This document shows positions 56,896 to 64,000 of a stretch of DNA of 64,000 nucleotides, piece by piece. Below the pieces are notes generated by a model. That model did no database searches. It worked only from the letters and a program-made list of their open reading frames with translations, and was not told the DNA's origin. Each line of letters begins with the position of its first letter. Position 1 is the stretch's first letter. This DNA is from Pseudomonas sp. ACN8 (GTDB lineage: Bacteria; Pseudomonadota; Gammaproteobacteria; Pseudomonadales; Pseudomonadaceae): contig NZ_MRCS01000001.1 of assembly GCF_002303925.1 (NCBI RefSeq), positions 62,001 through 126,000 on the forward strand, given 5' to 3'. Position numbers and translations under genes: made by a program.

Positions 56896-57076
56896 GCTCA
56901 TCGCTGGATGCTCGCCTCAGTGCCTGAAACATCAGCGGCAGACGCCTACCCCAGCGACACCACGCTATTGAGCAAGGTCTTGACCCGTTGTGCCTGGCGC
57001 GTGGGTGTTGCTTGTCACCAGAAGTCAGCGCTGCAAGCACCTGACGCGCTCGATCCAATATAGCTTGAACGCAGTC

Positions 57077-57099
57077 TTATATTCCATAAAGGAAGTACA
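57077..57099 (+). promoter_or_regulatory. Candidate regulatory site TTCC-ATAAA-GGAA
   Basis: A small inverted repeat, TTCC (57082-57085) and GGAA (57091-57094) around ATAAA, in an AT-rich stretch 66 bases before the binding-protein gene. Short TTCC/GGAA palindromes of this style occur upstream of several organosulfur genes in pseudomonads, as I recall. The assignment is tentative. Confidence 0.35.
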
Positions 57100-57160
57100 A
57101 ACTATTTTTATAGTGCGTTTTAATCTATTCAGTATTTTGAATCGATTGGAGCACTTGTCT

Positions 57161-57982
57161 GTGAACACTAAGGCGCTTTTACCTTTTGGCTTGGCATTAC
57201 TCGCTACCTGCTCGACGGCTTTGGCGGGTGCCACGCTGGATCGCGTAACCAGCAGCGGGGAGCTGACCGGCGTTCTGATGGAAAGTTATCCGCCATTCTC
57301 CTTTCTCAATGAACAGAACCAACTGGACGGGTTTGACGTGGATGTCGCCAAGGCCGTTGCGCAACGGCTAGGGGTGAAGCTGAAGCTGCAAACACCGTCC
57401 TGGGATGTCATCGCTGCCGGACACTGGAACGGTCGGTATGACATCTGCGTGTGCTCGATGACCCCGAGCAAGGCACGGGCCGAAGTGTTCGACTTCCCGG
57501 TGGAGTATTACCAGTCACCGGCCGTGATCGTGGTGAATGCCAACGACAAGAACATTGTCACGGGCAAGGATCTGTCAGGTAAAAAAGTCGGTGTGATCAG
57601 TGCGTCGACCTATGAAGCCTATCTGAACAAGGATCTGCTGATCGAGGGCGCCGAGGACAAGCCGTTGAGCTATCCATTCGAAAGCGTCCAGATCGCGCCA
57701 TACGACAACGAAACGGTAGCCTTCCAGGATCTGGCCCTGGGCACGGGCGTGCGTCTGGATGCCATGGTCACCAACCTCATCACTGCTCGCGAACGCATCG
57801 CCCAGGATCCTCGCTTCAAAATTGCTGGCGACACGCTGTATGCGGAGCCCAACGTGGTCGCGATCGAAAAGGGCGATCGGCAATGGAATGCCAAGGTCAC
57901 TGAGGTCGTCACCCAGCTCAAGGCCGATGGCACCTTGAGCAGGATTTCACAGAAGTGGATCGGTGCCGATATCAGCCAATGA
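57161..57982 (+). CDS. ABC transporter periplasmic binding protein (amino-acid family)
   Basis: 273 residues from the GTG at 57161 (GGAG nine bases upstream), which gives a clean signal peptide NTKALLPFGLALLATCSTAL. SBP family 3: SYPPFSFLNEQNQLDGFDVD, then VAKAVAQRLGVKLKLQTPSW, LSGKKVGVISASTYEAYL and IEKGDRQWN. The ligand could be an amino acid or an organosulfur compound. Coupled to the permease gene by a four-base overlap. Confidence 0.9.
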   Translation: MNTKALLPFGLALLATCSTALAGATLDRVTSSGELTGVLMESYPPFSFLNEQNQLDGFDVDVAKAVAQRLGVKLKLQTPSWDVIAAGHWNGRYDICVCSMTPSKARAEVFDFPVEYYQSPAVIVVNANDKNIVTGKDLSGKKVGVISASTYEAYLNKDLLIEGAEDKPLSYPFESVQIAPYDNETVAFQDLALGTGVRLDAMVTNLITARERIAQDPRFKIAGDTLYAEPNVVAIEKGDRQWNAKVTEVVTQLKADGTLSRISQKWIGADISQ

Positions 57983-58824
57983 CAGCCCTCAATCCACACC
58001 CGGCCAAGGCGGTTATCGCCCCCGAAACCCAGACGCGTCGTTTCAGCCAGCTATTTGGTTTTCGCACTCGCCTGTATTTGACCTGGGCAATGCTGTTCGG
58101 CCTGTGCGTCATGTTTTTCATGAGCTTCGATCTGAAGTTCTCGATCATTGTGCAGAAGTTGCCCAACCTGGTCGGCCTGCATCCGGGGCCTGACGGTTTC
58201 TTGCAGGGCGCCGCGCTGACGCTGTTCCTGTGCTTCTGCTCGATCTGGCTGTCGTTGCTCCTTGGCTTCGTGACGGCACTGGCGCGCCTGTCTCGCAGTG
58301 CAGTGGCTTTGGGCATTGCCAGTTTTTATGCGTCCTTTTTTCGCGGTACGCCGCTGCTGATCCAGATCCTGCTGATCTATCTGGGGCTGCCGCAGTTGGG
58401 TGTGGTTCCGGGCGCGATCAGCGCGGGGATCATTGCGCTGTCTCTCAATTACGGTGCCTACCTCAGCGAGATTTTTCGTGCCGGCATCATGGCTGTAGCA
58501 CCCGGGCAGCGCGAAGCGGCGATGGCCTTGGGTCTGAGGCCTGCGGCAACGTTTCTGCACATCATCCTGCCGCAAGCCATGCGCACGATCATTCCACCGA
58601 CAACCAGCCAGTTCATTTCAATGCTCAAGGACTCATCGTTGATATCGGTGATGGGGGTCTGGGAAGTGATGTTCCTCGCGCAGTCCTATGGTCGCTCGTC
58701 CTACCGCTACATCGAAATGCTCACCACCGCAGCCGTTATCTACTGGCTCCTGTCCATTGGACTGGAGCTGATACAGAACCGACTTGAACGCCACTACGGC
58801 AAAGGTTTCAAGCCTCAGCGCTGA
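57979..58824 (+). CDS. ABC transporter permease (amino-acid family)
   Basis: 281 residues. Compared with plain HisM proteins it has an N-terminal extension of about 60 residues with one extra helix (LYLTWAMLFGLCVMFFMSFD). Core features: AALTLFLCFCSIWLSLLLGF, FFRGTPLLIQILLIYLGLPQ and the EAA loop PGQREAAMALGLRPAATFLH. The ATG overlaps the stop of the binding-protein gene. No ATPase gene follows, so the transporter must borrow one. Confidence 0.9.
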   Translation: MTALNPHPAKAVIAPETQTRRFSQLFGFRTRLYLTWAMLFGLCVMFFMSFDLKFSIIVQKLPNLVGLHPGPDGFLQGAALTLFLCFCSIWLSLLLGFVTALARLSRSAVALGIASFYASFFRGTPLLIQILLIYLGLPQLGVVPGAISAGIIALSLNYGAYLSEIFRAGIMAVAPGQREAAMALGLRPAATFLHIILPQAMRTIIPPTTSQFISMLKDSSLISVMGVWEVMFLAQSYGRSSYRYIEMLTTAAVIYWLLSIGLELIQNRLERHYGKGFKPQR

Positions 58825-58858
58825 CCCATCCGCTCAATGACTTTTTACAGGTACTACG

Positions 58859-60256
58859 ATGTCCGATCCAAAACCTCTGTTGTTTGCGTTATACGAGCAA
58901 GCCAGTGTTGGCTGTGGCGGCGCGCCGAGCCTCTGGACGCACCCGGCTGACGAACGACTGGCCATCAACTCGCTGGGCTACTGGTCGAACCTGGCGCGCA
59001 TCGCCGACCAGGCTCATCTCGACATGCTGTTTTTTGGTGATGTGCTGGGTTTCTACGATGTGTTTGGCGGTAATGCCGACGCGGCCATGAAGTGGGCGGT
59101 GGAAGCACCGGCCAACGATCCATTGATGATCATTCCGGCATTGGCCGCCGTGACGGAAAACCTGGCCTTCGGCGTCACCGTGACCACCAGTTACGAGCAT
59201 CCTTTCACCCATGCCCGGCGTTTCAGCACGCTGGATCACCTGACCAATGGCCGGGTCGGCTGGAACATCGTCACGTCCTACCTGACCAGCGCTGCCCGTA
59301 ACTTCGGCCTGGAACAGATGATCAAGCACGATGATCGCTATGAACGCGCCGATGAATTTCTCGATGTGGTTTACAAGCTCTGGGAAGGCAGTTGGGCAAA
59401 CGATGCCGTGGTTGCCGACAAGTCTCGCCAGGTCTATGCCAAGGGCGATCGCGTGCGACCGATCAATCATGTCGGCGAGCATTACCGGGTGGCCGGGCCG
59501 CATTTGACGTCTCCGTCACCGCAACGCACACCCTTGCTGATCCAGGCCGGTTGGTCAGGCCGTGGTCGTGAGTTTGCGGCCAAGCACGCCGAGCTGATTT
59601 TCATCGCCAAGTCCAACCCGCTGGAGATTCGCCAGGGGCTGGAAGATATATGGGCGCAGGCCCGGGCACGGGGGCGTCACGCCAGGGATGTCAAATCACT
59701 GACCGTACTGCGCATCGTCACGGCCAGGACCGAGATCGAAGCCCAACGCAAATATGACGAGCTGCAAAGCAACTATCACTTGCAGGCACAACTGGTGAGC
59801 TATGCCGGTGATACCGGTATCGACATCAGCCGCTACGCGGACAGCGAAGCGTTGTCCACTCATACCGAAGGCATGACCTCCTATGTGATGCGGCCTGATG
59901 GCAGCGGCAAGCCCTTGACCGCCGGCGATGTCAAACAGCGCTTTGCCAATGTCACCCGGGGCAGTGATCTGATTCTGGTGGGAACGCCGCAACAGGTGGC
60001 TGACCGGATCGAAGAGCACGCCCGTATTTCCGGCACCAGCGGCTACATGCTCAACCCGCTGATCAGCCCGGGTAGCCTTGAGGACTTCGTAGAGTTGGTC
60101 ATTCCTGAATTGCAAAAACGTGGCTTGTATCGCACCCGGCCGCAGAGCGGTACTTTCCGTTCGCGGTTACGGGACGATGGCGCTAGCCATTTACCGGATT
60201 CGGCTTACGGCGCCTCATTCCGCTTTGATAAAGGTTTTCAGGACGGGACAGTCTAG
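58859..60256 (+). CDS. FMN-dependent monooxygenase (NtaA/SnaA/DszA family, LLM class)
   Basis: 465 residues. Bacterial-luciferase-like fold with family blocks: HLDMLFFGDVLGFYDVFGGN, FGVTVTTSYEHPFTHARRFS, LDHLTNGRVGWNIVTSYLTS, ERYERADEF-type segment (DRYERADEFLDVVYKLWEGS), SPSPQRTPLLIQAGWSGRGR and GTPQQVADRIEEHARISGTS. These two-component monooxygenases use FMNH2 from a partner reductase to oxidise organosulfur, nitrilotriacetate or similar compounds. Directly after an ABC binding protein and permease, it probably degrades the compound imported. No flavin reductase gene is adjacent. Confidence 0.92.
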   Translation: MSDPKPLLFALYEQASVGCGGAPSLWTHPADERLAINSLGYWSNLARIADQAHLDMLFFGDVLGFYDVFGGNADAAMKWAVEAPANDPLMIIPALAAVTENLAFGVTVTTSYEHPFTHARRFSTLDHLTNGRVGWNIVTSYLTSAARNFGLEQMIKHDDRYERADEFLDVVYKLWEGSWANDAVVADKSRQVYAKGDRVRPINHVGEHYRVAGPHLTSPSPQRTPLLIQAGWSGRGREFAAKHAELIFIAKSNPLEIRQGLEDIWAQARARGRHARDVKSLTVLRIVTARTEIEAQRKYDELQSNYHLQAQLVSYAGDTGIDISRYADSEALSTHTEGMTSYVMRPDGSGKPLTAGDVKQRFANVTRGSDLILVGTPQQVADRIEEHARISGTSGYMLNPLISPGSLEDFVELVIPELQKRGLYRTRPQSGTFRSRLRDDGASHLPDSAYGASFRFDKGFQDGTV

Positions 60257-60317
60257 AAAAAAGGGGCTCTCCAAGGGCTAATGCCAATCAGTTAAACGTT
60301 TGAACACCGCAAACCTT

Positions 60318-60404
60318 GTGGGAGCGAGCTTGCTCGCGATGGCGGTTGAACAGTCACATAAGGGGTGCCTGACAGTCCGCTATCGCGAGCAAGCTCGCTC
60401 CCAC
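60318..60404. repeat. REP pair (REPIN)
   Basis: Two inverted copies of the Pseudomonas REP core: GTGGGAGCGAGCTTGCTCGC (60318-60337, extended to GGCGG at 60345) and, on the right, CGCGAGCAAGCTCGCTCCCA ending at 60403. A 31-base spacer separates them. Extragenic, between convergent genes; such pairs are moved by RAYT transposases encoded elsewhere. Confidence 0.85.
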
Positions 60405-60469
60405 AATGTCCGGGGCTTAACTGGCAGGCACTACTCTCCAGGCGCCCTTTTTGTGAGCGCATGTCCTGA

Positions 60470-61642
60470 TCAGAAATATTTGAGCCATCCGATATCGCGA
60501 CGGCGTGCCTTCAATGCCGCGAACCAGCGCACGGGTAAATACAGGGATAAAGCCAAGAGCACCGCCGTCAGCCACACCGCCCAAATGCTGTCGAAACCGA
60601 AAAAAACTCCCTGGTTCAATCCGAACAACGCCGCGCCGACCAGATACAGCGTCTTGAGTACGTAAAGGTGGAGCAAGTAGAAGAACATCGGCGCCGCGCC
60701 AAAGACCGCCAACGCATTGACCCACTTGCGTTGTCGGGCCCGTTCCAGGGCTCGAAGCAGTAACAGGCCCACTCCCAGCGTCAGCGAAAGGAACAGCAGG
60801 GAAGGTGGGTATTTTGTAATGTTGAAGAAGCTCATGAGGGTTTGCGTGATGCCTTCATGGGCGACCCAAGGCGCCTCGCCATAACCATTGACGGCTCGCA
60901 GTGCGACAAATCCGATCAATGTCCCGACCCCTGCAAGCAGCAGAGCACGTTGACGATCCGCGGCCAAGACCTGGCCGGCAAACCAGGGGCCGATGCTGTA
61001 CCCAAGAGCAATCACACCAATCCACGGCAGTACAGGATACGAGGTGCGCAGACGCAAGCTGTCGGAGAAATCGATCCAGCCGCGATCATGCAGAATCGCC
61101 CAAGGTATATGCATGGGCGAGCTTGCCGCGAAGTGCAGATTATCCAGCAGGTTGTGCCCGGCCACGATCACCAGACCCAGACAGCACAGAATGGGCCTGG
61201 GTAACCAAACCAGTCCGGCCAGGGCCATCATGCAGATGCCAATGGCCCAGATCACCTGCATGTAAATGGCCGTAGGCGGGAACTGAAAGGTCCAGGCGAA
61301 ATTCACCAGGGTGAACTCCAGCAGTACCAGGAACAGACCGCGCTTGAATAAAAAGGCTGACACATCGCCCTTGCCCTGGTGCTTTTGGCCGTACAGGCAA
61401 GCGGACAGTCCGGTGAGCAGTATGAAAACCGGTGCACACAAATGGGCAAGTGTGCGGCTGAAAAATAACGCCGGCTCAGTGGATTCGATGTCCATCGGGT
61501 CTACTACCTGACGGTGCAAAAAGAACGTTTCGCGCACGTGATCCAACAGCATAAGGAGGATGACTAATCCCCTCAGGGCGTCAATGGACAACAGGCGTTG
61601 GTTCAAGCTTGTGATGGGGGGGAGGTGATTAGACGTTGTCAT
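60470..61642 (-). CDS. DUF1624 / heparan-alpha-glucosaminide acetyltransferase-like membrane protein
   Basis: 390 residues from the ATG at 61642. The N-terminus RLLSIDALRGLVILLMLLDH is the DUF1624/YeiB-like signature with its RG and LDH residues, and AHLCAPVFILLTGLSACLYG follows. About ten membrane helices. Related proteins transfer acyl groups across the membrane; the substrate here is unknown. Ribosome site is weak. Confidence 0.85.
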   Translation of the reverse strand: MTTSNHLPPITSLNQRLLSIDALRGLVILLMLLDHVRETFFLHRQVVDPMDIESTEPALFFSRTLAHLCAPVFILLTGLSACLYGQKHQGKGDVSAFLFKRGLFLVLLEFTLVNFAWTFQFPPTAIYMQVIWAIGICMMALAGLVWLPRPILCCLGLVIVAGHNLLDNLHFAASSPMHIPWAILHDRGWIDFSDSLRLRTSYPVLPWIGVIALGYSIGPWFAGQVLAADRQRALLLAGVGTLIGFVALRAVNGYGEAPWVAHEGITQTLMSFFNITKYPPSLLFLSLTLGVGLLLLRALERARQRKWVNALAVFGAAPMFFYLLHLYVLKTLYLVGAALFGLNQGVFFGFDSIWAVWLTAVLLALSLYLPVRWFAALKARRRDIGWLKYF

Positions 61643-61879
61643 CGAATGCCGCAAGCAGGGAGTGGATGGCTCTGTCAGTAACGCCTGACAGGTTATGTTG
61701 ATATAGGATATAACATAACCTTTAAATCTGCTTCATGGGCATTCACATGGGGTGGCTGATTTCGGCGTCATCGGCACTTGGAGGAGGGCGGCGTTTGCAT
61801 ATTGCCTTTAACGCCGACGAGGAGGGCGAAAGCGGGGCGCCCGTATCCCGTCGACGTTTTTAACCTGCGGGGCGTCGCA

Positions 61880-62278
61880 CTAGCGTCGATGGTAGCGGCG
61901 ATCGTCCTCGTAGCGGTACCGCATGGCCCGATCCTGGTGGCGCTCCCAGTAACGATGGCGTTCTGCTTCACGGCGGGCTTGCTCTCTGCGCCAGTTATCC
62001 CTACGCCAGTCATCCCGGCGCCAATCGTCTCGACGAGAGTGCCAACGGCCGTCATGCCAGTATCGGTCGTCATGGGCAAGCAACGGTCCTGGCTGCTTGC
62101 CGGCCATACTGGCCAAGGTCGGCCAAGGGTTGACCGCAGCCTGGACCGGCACCTGAACGACCGCGACTTCAGGTGCCAAAACAGGGGTTGAGGTCTTCAT
62201 CTGTGTGGCTGATGCCGAGCCCACTGCCGCGAACGCGAACAGGCCGAAGAGCACCATCCGTGGGTCATGGAATTTCAT
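61880..62278 (-). CDS. Exported Arg/Asp/Trp-repeat protein
   Basis: 132 residues from the ATG at 62278. Signal peptide MVLFGLFAFAAVGSASA after MKFHDPR. The mature part has a short conserved-looking segment (VAVVQVPVQAAVNPWPTLAS) and then a low-complexity C-terminus dominated by RRDDWRRDDWRRDNWRREQ and similar Arg/Tyr/Asp-rich repeats. Proteins of this style occur in Pseudomonas envelopes; function unknown. The repeats make the strongly structured 3' end of the gene. Confidence 0.65.
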   Translation of the reverse strand: MKFHDPRMVLFGLFAFAAVGSASATQMKTSTPVLAPEVAVVQVPVQAAVNPWPTLASMAGKQPGPLLAHDDRYWHDGRWHSRRDDWRRDDWRRDNWRREQARREAERHRYWERHQDRAMRYRYEDDRRYHRR

Positions 62279-62587
62279 GAGCGAAGACAACCTCTGATTG
62301 ATTTCTGGACGTGTGGCCATCCGGCTTCGGGGGAGCCTGCGGGTCCGCGCTTGGCGAATGGATGTGCCTATCCACATAGACCGATAAATAGGAAAAAGTT
62401 CTAGGAGGCGTTGCTTAAATAGCTAACGGCGTCAGAGTGCGGGGCTTTTGGGGTTTGCTGGCTTGATGTCCGTTCCTGGTCGGTTTTTGCCTGTCGCGAG
62501 AGGCAGAAAACGACCCAAAGCGGTCTCTCACATCAAGTAGCTATCGGTCGTAATCTAACTTCGACCTCTGTATCTGACTGGTTAAAT
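62279..62587. other. Intergenic region holding repeat copy D
   Basis: About 310 bases upstream of the Arg-rich protein gene. It contains one dispersed hairpin repeat (62470-62526) and is otherwise without a gene. Confidence 0.5.
62470..62526. repeat. Dispersed hairpin repeat, copy D
   Basis: CCGTTCCTGGTCGGTTTTTG, then CCTGTCGCGAGAGGCAGAAA and ACGACCCAAAGCGGTCT. Same design as copies A-C, with the inverted halves TGCCTGTCGCGAGAGGCA forming the hairpin tip. Confidence 0.65.
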
Positions 62588-62614
62588 GACGGCGGCGCTT
62601 CAAACGCCGCCGTC
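62588..62614 (-). terminator. Perfect 10-bp GC-rich hairpin
   Basis: GACGGCGGCG and CGCCGCCGTC pair perfectly around CTTCAAA. It lies about 110 bases past the end of the degenerate frame at 62725 on the minus strand, so it could end the toxin/immunity transcript. Flanking T-runs are weak on both strands. Confidence 0.55.
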
Positions 62615-62724
62615 TATTCTAAAGGTTTGCTGCCAGTCACGTTCCCGCTATTAAAAAGGGTCCGTTAAGGCGTGTTTTGCAGTCCCAGGGGATCGAAAAT
62701 GAACGATCTGTTGCTAGGTTCTAC

Positions 62725-62890
62725 TTAGAAGTTGACGGTGTCTGAGAATTTGACGGGGCGCGGGTTACCTTGGCTCAGGTAGTCGCCTTTGACCAAGGCC
62801 CAGTAGTTCTATCCGTGATTTTCTCCACGTTGACAAGAGCTGGTCCGGTGACCGTGCCAATACCATCTAGCTGGCCACCGACCGGGTAAA
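62725..62890 (-). pseudogene. Frameshifted C-terminal remnant, family unknown
   Basis: On the minus strand one frame reads LYPVGGQLDGIGTVTGPALV then NVEKITD; a different frame continues NYWALVKGDYLSQGNPRPVK then FSDTVNF and a stop. Joined by a single-base shift they look like one protein tail. No start codon or full domain remains. It directly follows the immunity-like gene, so it may be part of the same decayed toxin locus. Confidence 0.45.
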
Positions 62891-62912
62891 GCCAATGCTA
62901 GCCGGCTAAGTT

Positions 62913-63278
62913 TCAACGCTGTGCATAATTGAAAATGGCCAGCGCGGTGAGCAACACGATGTGGATGCCTAACAGGCTCACCAGCAGTCGTCTCATACGG
63001 GGCGGGAATCGTTTGACTTCATCGATGTCAATCAAACCCCTGCGCACAAAGATCTTCGGTACAGCCAGCACCATAGAGATCAACCCCGTGCGCATAACCT
63101 TGCCCAGAAGGCCTGCATGTTGAAATGTATTTTTATTGCCGGTCACGAAAATACAATTCGTAAGAAACGATTCAAAGCGCTCAGTGTATTTATGAGCAAT
63201 GCAACACTGTACGATCATTGCCAGTATCATGGGTGCAATGATCAGTAACGCGATCAGTCCAGGGTGAACTTCATTCAC
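62913..63278 (-). CDS. Membrane protein, probable immunity partner
   Basis: 121 residues, two hydrophobic spans near each end (LIALLIIAPMILAMIVQCCI at ~8-27 and LLVSLLGIHIVLLTALAIFN at ~98-117) with a hydrophilic middle (KYTERFESFLTNCIFVTGNK). Its ATG overlaps the stop of the preceding toxin-like frame by four bases (ATGA), the usual coupling of effector and immunity genes. No family recognised; immunity role inferred from context. Confidence 0.6.
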   Translation of the reverse strand: MNEVHPGLIALLIIAPMILAMIVQCCIAHKYTERFESFLTNCIFVTGNKNTFQHAGLLGKVMRTGLISMVLAVPKIFVRRGLIDIDEVKRFPPRMRRLLVSLLGIHIVLLTALAIFNYAQR

Positions 63279-63987
63279 TCCGATACCTCACTATACAAAA
63301 AGTCACCCAGCATCTCGCCTCCCTTGCTCCCGAAATCACCGAAAATCTTACCGCCCGCTGCTCCACCGATGACAGCACAAGCTAGTGCTCCGGGGCCGCC
63401 TGTACTGATCCCCAGAACGACGGCACAAACACCAGTCCCTATCATACCGCCCACATACCCCCCCGCGCTGCCGCCCGCCAGGCTACCCATCAAGGTCGAA
63501 CTTTCAACATATTTGGCGCGTCGACATTGGTCCTCCCGCCCCGTCGTGCAGGCTTTATGAATCGCCAGGCCGGTGGATGCCACATCCAGCGCGGTACCAA
63601 TATACGTGCCTTTTTTGACCAGATTTGATGCTCTGGCAACCCCAGACACCTTGTCGGCATAGCCCGCGATTTCACCATGATTCAAATAGCTTCGCGTCGA
63701 AATACCCAATGCCTGTTTGATCTTCCCTTGATTACGTAAGCCTGAGCCGTATGCGGCAACGCTCGCCAACTGCTTTTCGAGCTTCATGAACAACAGGGTG
63801 CGCTTTGCGTAGAACGCGTCGCGCGCACTTAAGGTGCCACCAGCTCCCCTGCCATGACTACGCTGTTGGTAATGTGGGCATTGAGGACATCGAATTTGCC
63901 CCGGGCGTGCCCCGAAACCGGTGTGCTGGCTCTCAAAGACTGGTATGACTGAGTTCTGGGGTTGATGAAGCTCCTTGCTTCAGACAT
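63275..63987 (-). pseudogene. Internally deleted polymorphic-toxin/T6SS-effector-like gene
   Basis: An ATG at 63987 with GAGG eight bases upstream begins MSEARSFINPRTQSYQSLRA and runs for 52 codons to a stop at 63829. A second frame covers the same end and continues to 63275: GTLSARDAFYAKRTLLFMKL, AYGSGLRNQGKIKQALGIST, then a hydrophobic Gly-rich C-terminus (LAGGSAGGYVGGMIGTGVCA; GGPGALACAVIGGAAGGKIF) resembling membrane-inserting glycine-zipper toxin ends. From memory this N-terminus and C-terminus belong to one longer Pseudomonas effector-like protein, so an internal deletion with frameshift is likely. Not verified by search. Confidence 0.55.
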
Positions 63988-64000
63988 CGTCTTACCTCAC

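Overview
The window looks like chromosomal DNA from a fluorescent-group Pseudomonas. The codon use is GC-rich, and the gene families and intergenic repeats (REP pairs with a GGGAGCGAGCTTGCTCGC-type core) are typical of that group. I saw no rRNA, tRNA, CRISPR array, insertion sequence or intact prophage. Product names rest on motif and family recognition by eye; no database search was run.

Layout. 1-6 kb: start of a secreted protein (cut by the window edge), then a minus-strand amino-acid ABC importer operon with the gene order of the arginine/ornithine aotJQMOP system, ending in an RpiR-type regulator gene. 6-9 kb: arsenic operon arsR-arsB-arsC-arsH. 9-16.5 kb: GNAT acetyltransferase, DUF2950/DUF3300 pair, QEGLA-motif metallopeptidase-like protein, TonB-dependent receptor, Mut7-C RNase-like protein. 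16.5-25 kb: a second GNAT, a broken alkylsulfatase-like tail, and a signalling island with a REC-HisKA_3 kinase, a 1620-residue soluble poly-HAMP hybrid kinase and a divergent LuxR-type response regulator. 25-29 kb: small membrane proteins, DUF2790, quinone oxidoreductase with a LysR regulator. 29-37.5 kb: a caa3-type cytochrome oxidase operon (subunit II carrying two cytochrome c domains, subunit I, two subunit III genes, subunit IV), surrounded by uncharacterised small and membrane proteins. 37.8-43 kb: AhpD-like protein, nitroreductase, MocR-type regulator, MsrA and an orphan polyamine-type binding protein.

43-47 kb holds a phosphonoacetate module: an OPA-family transporter, phosphonoacetate hydrolase phnA and a divergent LysR regulator. 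47-56.9 kb is a ferulate/hydroxycinnamate catabolic locus: aromatic-acid MFS transporter, OprD-type porin, MarR regulator, then ech-vdh-fcs-thiolase and a VOC protein. These would import ferulate, activate it to the CoA ester, cleave it to vanillin and oxidise vanillin to vanillate. 57-60.3 kb is a probable organosulfur module: an ABC binding protein and permease without an ATPase, plus an FMN-dependent monooxygenase. 60.4-64 kb: a DUF1624 membrane protein, an Arg-rich secreted protein, and a decaying toxin/immunity locus cut near the window end.

Intergenic DNA is rich in structure: REP pairs, a nested MITE-like element at 46.9-47.1 kb, a hairpin-forming repeat family found at four loci, a tandem hairpin duplication inside the phn operon, and several candidate operators. 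Most promising for follow-up are the broken effector/immunity locus at the right end, the cluster of tiny proteins beside the oxidase, the poly-HAMP phosphorelay and the nested repeat element.
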